A stretch of DNA of 64,000 nt from Limnomonas spitsbergensis (taxonomy: Eukaryota; Chlorophyta; Chlorophyceae; Chlamydomonadales), in assembly GCA_037349105.1 (NCBI GenBank), contig JAYJMM010000016.1, positions 1,178,001 through 1,242,000 on the forward strand. The letters are read 5' to 3'. A program made the translations under genes and the position numbers. Shown one piece after another: positions 29,400 to 41,400 of this stretch (the first letter of the stretch is position 1; each line of letters begins with the position of its first letter). The notes beneath the pieces were generated by a model. That model worked only from the letters and a program-made list of their open reading frames with translations. It had not been told where the DNA came from and ran no database searches.

Positions 29400-30800
29400 T
29401 CCAAATGATCTCAATAAAGCTTGACCTACGATGAGTGGGCCCATATCCAAATGTGGCTTGGCTGCGGAGGCACCCAACTGATCGGTTGGGACTTGGGAGG
29501 AAAGAAACAATCAAGTTGGCCAATGAAAAACTAAGAAGAGGGGTAAATCTGAAAGTCAAGGGTGACAAAAGATTGTGATGGAAGGTCAGGCTAAGGAAAT
29601 CCCAACCTCGGATATCCAAACCTAGTCAAGGCTTCATTTCTCAGTCAAAAATCAGAATTCTGAGGACAGGGGGAGGGGTCTATTCCAATCAGCTCAACTG
29701 TGTGCTTGTCATAGTGGCGAACAAATGTATCTGGTTCAAAATTTTCGAATGGTCAAACAAAGAAATAAAGCCCCACTTACCATTCTGTAGCTCCCACCTT
29801 CCAGCTACCCATCATTGCTAGAGATCATGAAGCTCTTGAAAGGAGAGGACTAGTCCAGATCCGAATGTCGACATTGAACAGTACTCACACATCATGATGG
29901 CCTCTAACTTCAGCTTGCTCATGTGCTCCCTAAGGCTTACAATAGGCAACACACAACGGAACAGAAGCCGCATGCATCAACACCACTTGGCTCCAAGCTG
30001 CATGTTACGCAAATTTGGCGCTCCGACGTGAAACTGCATGGCTGATAGCATGACCATCTTCCCATATGCAGCCATGCACCTTGCACACCGTCTGCAGCGC
30101 ATCCCCTGCTGCTGATGGTCCATGCTCTTGCTGAGGACCATACAACTGCCGGAGGGTGTCATCGCACAGTGTCCGGGGCTTGGCATCATCACCTCTGCAC
30201 AGGACCTCAGCTGACATGCTTGAGCTCGCATGAAGCTGGTGGAAGCTGACCAGGGACGACCCCCACCAGCCAGCTGGGCATGTAGGCAACTGAAGATAAC
30301 GTCAAGGGTTGACACCTCGTACGTCATAATGGTAGTGCGTTACCCGTTGAAGAGGAGGCTAAGATTGCAAAGGGGGTGGGCTGTTGGACCTGAGCATGGC
30401 ACATGCTTTCCTACCACATGGGCCAATTAAGGAGGCAAGGACGCTGCTGATCCATCAGGTCACTCCCTCTGGAGTACTTGAAATTCGTTTACCCCCTCGG
30501 TCCCGTCAATCTTTTCTCAGATGATGACGGTTGATGAGGGCCATAAGGGCACCGAGCTGTTTGTTCGTGTTTTTGTGTCACGGTTTTTTAGGGGTTGGGC
30601 GGCCTGCCAATTGGCCTGCCTCACACTTTTTGAAGTCCCAGTAAAATGATTTGCCTCTCATGGCATGCAGCCGGACACCTGAAGCTGGATGCCAGAATTC
30701 GTGAGCGCTTGAACCTATATTGCCATGCACGCATTGTTACCGGGACTGAAATCAAATGACCAACGCCGGACTCTCATAGCTGCTCACTTCAGGGATTGGG
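29400..30800. other. Unassigned intergenic sequence
   Basis: It is GC-moderate, non-repetitive sequence. A 116-codon open frame on the minus strand (29977-30327) and overlapping forward frames look neither protein-like nor familiar. I assign no gene. Confidence 0.4.
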
Positions 30801-30846
30801 TAAGCAGTTTTCAAGAGGTGCAATTCCTACAAAAAGCTGCAGATGA

Positions 30847-31056
30847 ATGAACGAAGGAAGTAATGATGTTGACGGTGTGCATTCTGAAAAACAGCCCCCC
30901 AAACGCAACTTCAGGCCAGGGGTTTCGAAGATTCCCGACCAAGAAGGAGCGGGACCCTCGCTAATACGCGATCGAAGCGACTGGTTACAGCAGCTGAAAC
31001 AGAAGGAGCGGGCGGAGCAAGTGCCGATCTATTTGATGAAGCCGAGGGAGATGTAG
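30847..31056 (+). CDS. Hypothetical small protein or C-terminal exon
   Basis: A 69-codon frame starts at ATG 30847 and ends at TAG. The composition is charged and soluble (KIPDQEGAG; RDRSDWLQQLKQKERAEQVP; IYLMKPREM) and looks more protein-like than its neighbours. A possible acceptor AAAAACAG at about 30890-30897 means it could instead be the last exon of a longer gene. No family was recognised. It lies 350 bp left of the 1.65-kb array. Confidence 0.35.
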   Translation: MNEGSNDVDGVHSEKQPPKRNFRPGVSKIPDQEGAGPSLIRDRSDWLQQLKQKERAEQVPIYLMKPREM

Positions 31057-31431
31057 GAGCGCCCAGCCCCCGTGCGTGTGGGCAGCGCTGTGGGTCAGCA
31101 TGCGGCGTGGAAATCTGGCATTGATTGATCGAACCATCAAGTCCTGTGACACCCAAACAATTAATCTGACTAAAATTCGAGGTAAGCGGCAAGCCTGAGG
31201 GGGAGAGTGAAAGCTGAGGCGGTCATCTGGACAAATGGCCAATGAGGCATTTTTAATATATACATCACTACTTTCTAATCAGAGTGGTTTATTAGGACAA
31301 AGGGTGTTATTTGTATACTGTGTGTCCTGTGCGATCTGAGTGTTAGGTTCTGAGTGTTCTGAATGTCCTGTGTGTTCTGGATGTTCTGAGTGTTCTGCAT
31401 GCACTGCAGACAGTTTGAAACCAACTAAGAG

Positions 31432-31797
31432 ATGATAACCAACTCGGCAGGATCGCAATTGACCGCCGTTGCCACTCTCCTGGACATGCCTGCTAGTCCT
31501 GTGTATGGCTCGTGGAGCCTCTCCCTCCGCATGAATGACGACAGAGCCAAGCCACTTCTTCTATTTGCATGGGATTCCCCTCCCACCCACCATGTGACAA
31601 TACTGGCCATCACGTTGTCCTTCTCCTGGCCTCACAAATGTTGCCCCAATGCTTGCGCGCAGGTGGACTGGCCACCCCAGGGGGTGACTGACTTGAAGGA
31701 CCATCAGACGGGGGTGCTGCTCAGGGGTGAGGAAGGGGGCTCCTGCTCAGGGTCAAGGAGGCTAGAGATGCCAGGTCCGGCGGTGGGAGTAGGGTGA
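31432..31797 (+). CDS. Uncertain 121-codon ORF in the 521-bp segment of array unit 1
   Basis: The frame starts at ATG 31432 and ends at the TAG at 31795-31797. Its twin at 60053-60418 keeps the same length with about four amino-acid changes. Inside it, bases 31663-31726 look like a separate exon: acceptor GCGCGCAG, then VDWPPQGVTDLKDHQTGVLL, then donor GTGAGG at 31727. The VDW..G.VT..KD.Q spacing recalls the start of a mature papain-like peptidase. No catalytic CGSCW follows, so that reading is weak. It may be a gene fragment rather than a working gene. Confidence 0.3.
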   Translation: MITNSAGSQLTAVATLLDMPASPVYGSWSLSLRMNDDRAKPLLLFAWDSPPTHHVTILAITLSFSWPHKCCPNACAQVDWPPQGVTDLKDHQTGVLLRGEEGGSCSGSRRLEMPGPAVGVG

Positions 31798-32346
31798 CCC
31801 GATGGCAGGTGGAGGGGAGCAAGGGGGCATTGTGTACAAGGCGGGTTAGGCTTGGGAGGGTTCATCCTTTGCTAGTTTGCTGGCCTGCGTGCTCTTGTCC
31901 AACTCCGCGCTTCCGTTGGTTGGGCAGGCATACGCTGTTGCCCTGGTTTCAATAAAGGCAGCCAGACAGAAATCCCAATCAAGCAAAGACATGAGTCCAG
32001 GTGCCCCTCGGATGCCTTTGCAGTGTGCAAAGCTTGACACCCCCCGGATAGGCGTGTCACCTCCTCGGGTGCAAATACCACCTCCTCTCCCTCCCACCCA
32101 GGCCTGCCTCCTCGAGTGGCCCCCAGCTGCCCTGGGCTTGCATGCTTTCCAGTCAAACCTGAGGGCGGCCAGTGGCATTCCCAGTCACGTCTTTGTTGTG
32201 TTCGGGGCCTGCCTTGCTGGACCCGGGTGGCGGCGGCACGCTGTCGGAGCTGGGCCCTTGAGAGCGTCCGCATGCTGTCTCTACAACCTCCCTCACGCAT
32301 TGCACGCTCCCTGACCTCCCTGCTCTGTCAATTTTCAGGTCTTAAG

Positions 32347-32471
32347 CCTTCCACGGCAGCGGTGGCGGCAGCAGTGGATTCGACGTGACCGGCCGCTATG
32401 ACAAGAGGCGAATCCCCTCGCTGCCCAAGGGGGTCGCGGAGCTGCGTCTGGACCCACCGTCCGGGGTGTAA
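32347..32471 (+). other. Terminal-exon-like frame repeated in each array unit (unit 1 shown)
   Basis: After TTTTCAGGTCTTAAG a 40-codon open frame runs FHGSGGGSSGFDVTG, RYDKRRIPSLPKG, VAELRLDPPSGV and then TAA. TGTAA overlaps the stop. The frame is intact in units 1-17 with a few substitutions (R/H, G/D, G/E; AAG/AAA is silent). In unit 18 it has a 2-base and a 1-base deletion and other changes. It looks like the 3' exon of an unknown protein carried in the repeat. The CAG 8 bases earlier would give a different frame, so the acceptor is uncertain. Confidence 0.4.
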
Positions 32472-35400
32472 CCGGCGTGAAAGCTGTCCGTCCGTCCGTG
32501 TGCAATGCCTGGTCTCAGTACCAGCAGGCCCTAGGGTGGCCGCCTCTCACAGGGGTAACTTCGGCCATGCATAGTGCCGCTACCCAGCAGGCGCCCCCTC
32601 GGCTGCCGCGGCTGGCTCAGCCTTAGTCAGCCGGCAGCTATGGCAGCGATCTGATGCAGCTGTACCTCGCAAGCACCCCACATTTCGAGGCAGGGAGCTA
32701 GGCGGCAGCTGCCGTTTCTTTCATGCGGAAGATGGTGCTGTTTTCTTTGGAGCCGTAAGGTGAGGTGTAAGGCGGGCGGCGGGAGGCCATGTATATGAGA
32801 TGGGGGTGGTGGACGAGAAATAAGTGGCCACTGGGATATCATGTTGCCATGTACAGTCCAACTTCACCCATCTGCATGCATGGCATTCCTGATGGCACCC
32901 ATGCATCTCCATGCGTGCACAATTGCACACCTAACTTCACCTGTTCATCTCCATGCGGCATGCAAGCCCTGGCAGCAATGTCACTGACAAAGATATATTA
33001 AACTGTGAGCTTGTCCAGGTGAGGTCGGGTCAATGTCAGGACTGGGAAAACAGGTCAAAGCAGGACTGTCACACAAACAGAAGCGCTGCAAAACAGGTAT
33101 TGATAGCAAAACTGAGGTGTAAAAGCCCTGAGGACATCGCCTAGAGAACCCACCTAGAACTTCTGCGTCAAAGTGCTCTGAAATAGTGAAATCAGGGGGT
33201 GAAATGATTCTTTTGCAAGGACGGACCATCAGAGCCAATTAACCTGTTCCCAAGATAGGGATTGGAGCCGACCACAGACCGTAACAAATCATCTGCCGTC
33301 AGTCGACCGTTCGCCATCGTCTCAAATTACCTCAGTCGGCAGGCTGAACCGGAGGGCGCAAACAAGGCGTGCAGGTCATCCCCTGGCATTAGACCGTGGT
33401 GGTCAGTGATGAGATTAAATAGCGCCCCTTCGACTCATGGTCATGTCGATGATAACCACAAATCGCCAAGGGCGGGGACAGCAGCATGGTACAAGAGACA
33501 CGGGCGACCCTGGTTTGACGCCTTTTAATGTACAAAGAGGATCGCTTCTTAAAAAGGCTCTCCTGGTTCACACTGCAGAAAGTTTGAAACCATCTATTGT
33601 TGGTTTTAACAAAGGCAGCCAGACAGTAATCCCAATCAAGCAAAGACATGAGTCCAGGTGCCCCTCGGATGCCTTTGCAGTGTGCAAAGCTTGACACCCC
33701 CCGGATAGGCGTGTCACCTCGTGGGGTGCAAATACCACCTCCTCTCCCTCCCACCCAGGCCTGCCTCCTCGAGTGGCCCCCAGCTGCCCTGGGCTTGCAT
33801 GCTTTCCAGTCAAACCTGAGGGCGGCCAGTGGCATTCCCAGTCACGTCTTTGTTGTGTTCGGGGCCTGCCTTGCTGGACCCGGGTGGCGGCGGCACGCTG
33901 TCGGAGCTGGGCCCTTGAGAGCGTCCGCATGCTGTCTCTATAACCTCCCTCACGCATTGCACGCTCCCTGCCCTCCCTGCCCTGTCAATTTTCAGGTCTT
34001 AAGCCTTCCACGGCAGCGGTGACGGCAGCAGTGGATTCGACGTGACCGGCCGCTATGACAAGAGGCGAATCCCCTCGCTGCCCAAGGGGGTCGCGGAGCT
34101 GCGTCTGGACCCACCGTCCGGGGTGTAACCGGCGTGAAAGCTGTCCGTCCGTCCGTGTGCAATGCCTGGTCTCAGTACCAGCAGGCCCTAGGGTGGCCGC
34201 CTCTCACAGGGGTAACTTCGGCCATGCATAGTGCCGCTACCCAGCAGGCGCCCCCTCGGCTGCCGCGGCTGGCTCAGCCTTAGTCAGCCGGCAGCTATGG
34301 CAGCGATCTGATGCAGCTGTACCTCGCAAGCACCCCACATTTCGAGGCAGGGAGCTAGGCGGCAGCTGCCGTTTCTTTCATGCGGAAGATGGTGCTGTTT
34401 TCTTTGGAGCCGTAAGGTGAGGTGTAAGGCGGGCGGCGGGAGGCCATGTATATGAGATGGGGGTGGTGGACGAGAAATAAGTGGCCACTGGGATATCATG
34501 TTGCCATGTACAGTCCAACTTCACCCATCTGCCTGCATGGCATTCCTGATGGCACCCATGCATCTCCATGCGTGCACAATTGCACACCTAACTTCACCTG
34601 TTCATCTCCATGCGGCATGCAAGCCCTGGCAGCAATGTCACTGACAAAGATATATTAAACTGTGAGCTTTGTCCAGGTGAGGTCGGGTCAATGTCAGGAC
34701 TGGGAAAACAGGTCAAAGCAGGACTGTCACACAAACAGAAGCGCTGCAAAACAGGTATTGATAGCAAAACTGAGGTGTAAAAGCCCTGAGGACGTCGCCT
34801 AGAGAACCCCCGTAGAACTTCTGCGTCAAGGTGCTCTGAAATAGTGAAATCAGGGGGTGAAATGATTCTTTTGCAAGGACGGACCATCAGAGCCAATTAA
34901 CCTGTTCCCAAGATAGGGATTGGAGCCGACCACAGACCGTAACAAATCATCTGCCGTCAGTCGACCGTTCGCCATCGTCTCAAATTACCTCAGTCGGCAG
35001 GCTGAACCGGAGGGCGCAAACAAGGCGTGCAGGTCATCCCCTGGCATTAGACCGTGGTGGTCAGTGATGAGATTAAATAGCGCCCCTTCGACTCATGGTC
35101 ATGTCGATGATAACCACAAATCGCCAAGGGCGGGGACAGCAGCATGGTACAAGAGACACGGGCGACCCTGGTTTGACGCCTTTTAATGTACAAAGAGGAT
35201 CGCTTCTTAAAAAGGCTCTCCTGGTTCACACTGCAGAAAGTTTGAAACCATCTATTGTTGGTTTTAACAAAGGCAGCCAGACAGTAATCCCAATCAAGCA
35301 AAGACATGAGTCCAGGTGCCCCTCGGATGCCTTTGCAGTGTGCAAAGCTTGACACCCCCCGGATAGGCGTGTCACCTCGTGGGGTGCAAATACCACCTCC

Positions 35401-38400
35401 TCTCCCTCCCACCCAGGCCTGCCTCCTCGAGTGGCCCCCAGCTGCCCTGGGCTTGCATGCTTTCCAGTCAAACCTGAGGGCGGCCAGTGGCATTCCCAGT
35501 CACGTCTTTGTTGTGTTCGGGGCCTGCCTTGCTGGACCCGGGTGGCGGCGGCACGCTGTCGGAGCTGGGCCCTTGAGAGCGTCCGCATGCTGTCTCTATA
35601 ACCTCCCTCACGCATTGCACGCTCCCTGCCCTCCCTGCCCTGTCAATTTTCAGGTCTTAAGCCTTCCACGGCAGCGGTGACGGCAGCAGTGGATTCGACG
35701 TGACCGGCCGCTATGACAAGAGGCGAATCCCCTCGCTGCCCAAGGGGGTCGCGGAGCTGCGTCTGGACCCACCGTCCGGGGTGTAACCGGCGTGAAAGCT
35801 GTCCGTCCGTCCGTGTGCAATGCCTGGTCTCAGTACCAGCAGGCCCTAGGGTGGCCGCCTCTCACAGGGGTAACTTCGGCCATGCATAGTGCCGCTACCC
35901 AGCAGGCGCCCCCTCGGCTGCCGCGGCTGGCTCAGCCTTAGTCAGCCGGCAGCTATGGCAGCGATCTGATGCAGCTGTACCTCGCAAGCACCCCACATTT
36001 CGAGGCAGGGAGCTAGGCGGCAGCTGCCGTTTCTTTCATGCGGAAGATGGTGCTGTTTTCTTTGGAGCCGTAAGGTGAGGTGTAAGGCGGGCGGCGGGAG
36101 GCCATGTATATGAGATGGGGGTGGTGGACGAGAAATAAGTGGCCACTGGGATATCATGTTGCCATGTACAGTCCAACTTCACCCATCTGCCTGCATGGCA
36201 TTCCTGATGGCACCCATGCATCTCCATGCGTGCACAATTGCACACCTAACTTCACCTGTTCATCTCCATGCGGCATGCAAGCCCTGGCAGCAATGTCACT
36301 GACAAAGATATATTAAACTGTGAGCTTTGTCCAGGTGAGGTCGGGTCAATGTCAGGACTGGGAAAACAGGTCAAAGCAGGACTGTCACACAAACAGAAGC
36401 GCTGCAAAACAGGTATTGATAGCAAAACTGAGGTGTAAAAGCCCTGAGGACGTCGCCTAGAGAACCCCCGTAGAACTTCTGCGTCAAGGTGCTCTGAAAT
36501 AGTGAAATCAGGGGGTGAAATGATTCTTTTGCAAGGACGGACCATCAGAGCCAATTAACCTGTTCCCAAGATAGGGATTGGAGCCGACCACAGACCGTAA
36601 CAAATCATCTGCCGTCAGTCGACCGTTCGCCATCGTCTCAAATTACCTCAGTCGGCAGGCTGAACCGGAGGGCGCAAACAAGGCGTGCAGGTCATCCCCT
36701 GGCATTAGACCGTGGTGGTCAGTGATGAGATTAAATAGCGCCCCTTCGACTCATGGTCATGTCGATGATAACCACAAATCGCCAAGGGCGGGGACAGCAG
36801 CCTGGTACGAGAGACACGGGCGACCCTGGTTCGACGCCTTTTAATGTACAAAGAGGATCGCTTCTAAAAAAGGCTCTCCTAAATCACACTGCAGAAAGTT
36901 AGAAACCATATTTTGTTGGTTATAATAATGGCAGCCAGACAGAAATCCCAATCAAGCAAAGACATGAGTCCAGGTGCCCCTCGGATGCCTTTGCAGTGTG
37001 CAAAGCTTGACACCCCCCAGATAGGCGTGTCACCTCGTGGGGTGCAAATACCACCTCCTCTCCCTCCCACCCAGGCCTGCCTCCTCGAGTGGCCCCCAGC
37101 TGCCCTGGGCTTGCATGCTTTCCAGTCAAACCTGAGGGCGGCCAGTGGCATTCCCAGTCACGTCTTTGTTGTGTTCGGGGCCTGCCTTGCTGGACCCGGG
37201 TGGCGGCGGCACGCTGTCGGAGCTGGGCCCTTGAGAGCGTCCGCATGCTGTCTCTATAACCTCCCTCACGCATTGCACACTCCCTGACCTCCCTGCTCTG
37301 TCAATTTTCAGGTCTTAAGCCTTCCACGGCAGCGGTGGCGGCAGCAGTGGATTCGACGTGACCGGCCGCTATGACAAAAGGCGAATCCCCTCGCTGCCCA
37401 AGGGGGTCGCGGAGCTGCATCTGGACCCACCGTCCGGGGTGTAACCGGCGTGAAAGCTGTCCGTCCGTCCGTGTGCAATGCCTGGTCTCAGTAACAGCAG
37501 GCCCTAGGGTGGCCGCCTCTCACAGGGGTAACTTCGGCCATGCATAGTGCCGCTACCCAGCAGGCGCCCCCTCGGCTGCCGCGGCTAGCTCAGCCTTAGT
37601 CAGCCGGCAGCTATGGCAGCGATCTGATGCAGCTGTACCTCGCAAGCACCCAGGCAGGGAGCTAGGCGGCAGCTGCCGTTTCTTTCATGCGGAAGATGGT
37701 GCTGTTTTCTTTGGAGCCGTAAGGTGAGGTGTAAGGCGGGCGGCGGGAGGCCATGTATATGAGATGGGGGTGGTGGACGAGAAATAAGTGGCCACTGGGA
37801 TATCATGTTGCCATGTACAGTCCACCTTCACCCATCTGCCTGCATGGCATTCCTGATGGCACCCATGCATCTCCATGCGTGCACAATTGCACACCTAACT
37901 TCACCTGTTCATCTCCATGCGGCATGCAAGCCCTGGCAGCAATGTCACTCACAAAGATATATTAAACTGTGAGCTTGTCCAGGTGAGGTCGGGTCAATGT
38001 CAGGACTGGGAAAACAGGTCAAAGCAGGACTGTCACACAAACAGAAGCGCTGCAAAACAGGTATTGATAGCAAAACTGAGGTGTAAAAGCCCTGAGGACG
38101 TCGCCTAGAGAACCCCCGTAGAACTTCTGCGTCAAGGTGCTCTGAAATAGTGAAATCAGGGGGTGAAATGTTTATTTTGCAAGGACGGACCATCAGAGCC
38201 AATTAACCTGTTCCCAAGATAGGGATTGGAGCCGACCACAGACCGTAACAAATCATCTGCCGTCAGTCGACCGTTCGCCATCGTCTCAAATTACCTCAGT
38301 CGGCAGGCTGAACCGGAGGGCGCAAACAAGGCGTGCAGGTCATCCCCTGGCATTAGACCGTGGTGGTCAGTGATGAGATTAAATAGCGCCCCTTCGACTC

Positions 38401-41400
38401 ATGGTCATGTCGATGATAACCACAAATCGCCAAGGGCGGGGACAGCAGCCTGGTACGAGAGACACGGGCGACCCTGGTTCGACGCATTTTAACGTACAAA
38501 GAGGATCGCTTCTAAAAAAGGCTCTCCTGGATCACACTGCAGAAAGTTTGAAACCATATTTTGTTGGTTTTAATAAAGGCAGCCAGACAGAAATCCCAAT
38601 CAAGCAAAGACATGAGTCCAGGTGCCCCTCGGATGCCTTTGCAGTGTGCAAAGCTTGACACCCCCCGGATAGGCGTGTCACCTCGTGGGGTGCAAATACC
38701 ACCTCCTCTCCCTCCCACCCAGGCCTGCCTCCTCGAGTGGCCCCCAGCTGCCCTGGGCTTGCATGCTTTCCAGTCAAACCTGAGGGCGGCCAGTGGCATT
38801 CCCAGTCACGTCTTTGTTGTGTTCGGGGCCTGCCTTGCTGGACCCGGGTGGCGGCGGCACGCTGTCGGAGCTGGGCCCTTGAGAGCGTCCGCATGCTGTC
38901 TCTATAACCTCCCTCACGCATTGCACACTCCCTGACCTCCCTGCTCTGTCAATTTTCAGGTCTTAAGCCTTCCACGGCAGCGGTGGCGGCAGCAGTGGAT
39001 TCGACGTGACCGGCCGCTATGACAAAAGGCGAATCCCCTCGCTGCCCAAGGGGGTCGCGGAGCTGCATCTGGACCCACCGTCCGGGGTGTAACCGGCGTG
39101 AAAGCTGTCCGTCCGTCCGTGTGCAATGCCTGGTCTCAGTAACAGCAGGCCCTAGGGTGGCCGCCTCTCACAGGGGTAACTTCGGCCATGCATAGTGCCG
39201 CTACCCAGCAGGCGCCCCCTCGGCTGCCGCGGCTGGCTCAGCCTTAGTCAGCCGGCAGCTATGGCAGCGATCTGATGCAGCTGTACCTCGCAAGCACCCC
39301 ACATTTCGAGGCAGGGAGCTAGGCGGCAGCTGCCGTTTCTTTCATGCGGAAGATGGTGCTGTTTTCTTTGGAGCCGTAAGGTGAGGTGTAAGGCGGGCGG
39401 TGGGAGGCCATGTATATGAGATGGGGGTGGTGGACGAGAAATAAGTGGCCACTGGGATATCATGTTGCCATGTACAGTCCACCTTCACCCATCTGCCTGC
39501 ATGGCATTCCTGATGGCACCCATGCATCTCCATGCGTGCACAATTGCACACCTAACTTCACCTGTTCATCTCCATGCGGCATGCAAGCCCTGGCAGCAAT
39601 GTCACTGACAAAGATATATTAAACTGTGAGCTTGTCCAGGTGAGGTCGGGTCAATGTCAGGACTGGGAAAACAGGTCAAAGCAGGACTGTCACACAAACA
39701 GAAGCGCTGCAAAACAGGTATTGATAGCAAAACTGAGGTGTAAAAGCCCTGAGGACGTCGCCTAGAGAACCCCCGTAGAACTTCTGCGTCAAGGTGCTCT
39801 GAAATAGTGAAATCAGGGGGTGAAATGTTTATTTTGCAAGGACGGACCATCAGAGCCAATTAACCTGTTCCCAAGATAGGGATTGGAGCCGACCACAGAC
39901 CGTAACAAATCATCTGCCGTCAGTCGACCGTTCGCCATCGTCTCAAATTACCTCAGTCGGCAGGCTGAACCGGAGGGCGCAAACAAGGCGTGCAGGTCAT
40001 CCCCTGGCATTAGACCGTGGTGGTCAGTGATGAGATTAAATAGCGCCCCTTCGACTCATGGTCATGTCGATGATAACCACAAATCGCCAAGGGCGGGGAC
40101 AGCAGCCTGGTACGAGAGACACGGGCGACCCTGGTTCGACGCCTTTTAATGTTCAAAGAGGATCGCTTCTTAAAAAGGCTCTCCTAAATCACACTGCAGA
40201 AAGTTTGAAACCATCTTTTGTTGGTTATAATAAAGGCAGCCAGACAGAAATCCCAATCAAGCAAAGACATGAGTCCAGGTGCCCCTCGGATGCCTTTGCA
40301 GTGTGCAAAGCTTGACACCCCCCGGATAGGCGTGTCACCTCGTGGGGTGCAAATACCACCTCCTCTCCCTCCCACCCAGGCCTGCCTCCTCGAGTGGCCC
40401 CCAGCTGCCCTGGGCTTGCATGCTTTCCAGTCAAACCTGAGGGCGGCCAGTGGCATTCCCAGTCACGTCTTTGTTGTGTTCGGGGCCTGCCTTGCTGGAC
40501 CCGGGTGGCGGCGGCACGCTGTCGGAGCTGGGCCCTTGAGAGCGTCCGCATGCTGTCTCTATAACCTCCCTCACGCATTGCACACTCCCTGACCTCCCTG
40601 CTCTGTCAATTTTCAGGTCTTAAGCCTTCCACGGCAGCGGTGGCGGCAGCAGTGGATTCGACGTGACCGGCCGCTATGACAAAAGGCGAATCCCCTCGCT
40701 GCCCAAGGGGGTCGCGGAGCTGCATCTGGACCCACCGTCCGGGGTGTAACCGGCGTGAAAGCTGTCCGTCCGTCCGTGTGCAATGCCTGGTCTCAGTAAC
40801 AGCAGGCCCTAGGGTGGCCGCCTCTCACAGGGGTAACTTCGGCCATGCATAGTGCCGCTACCCAGCAGGCGCCCCCTCGGCTGCCGCGGCTAGCTCAGCC
40901 TTAGTCAGCCGGCAGCTATGGCAGCGATCTGATGCAGCTGTACCTCGCAAGCACCCAGGCAGGGAGCTAGGCGGCAGCTGCCGTTTCTTTCATGCGGAAG
41001 ATGGTGCTGTTTTCTTTGGAGCCGTAAGGTGAGGTGTAAGGCGGGCGGCGGGAGGCCATGTATATGAGATGGGGGTGGTGGACGAGAAATAAGTGGCCAC
41101 TGGGATATCATGTTGCCATGTACAGTCCACCTTCACCCATCTGCCTGCATGGCATTCCTGATGGCACCCATGCATCTCCATGCGTGCACAATTGCACACC
41201 TAACTTCACCTGTTCATCTCCATGCGGCATGCAAGCCCTGGCAGCAATGTCACTCACAAAGATATATTAAACTGTGAGCTTGTCCAGGTGAGGTCGGGTC
41301 AATGTCAGGACTGGGAAAACAGGTCAAAGCAGGACTGTCACACAAACAGAAGCGCTGCAAAACAGGTATTGATAGCAAAACTGAGGTGTAAAAGCCCTGA

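Noticed and set aside
27095..29480. A complete inverted-repeat element spanning 27.1-29.5 kb
   Set aside because: It would enclose the last PAP exon, and the proposed right end (29425-29480) matches only weakly. I kept the left part as a solo end.
29977..30327. 116-codon minus-strand ORF with Cys and Met residues
   Set aside because: No recognisable motif, competing frames on both strands, and no splice or poly(A) context.
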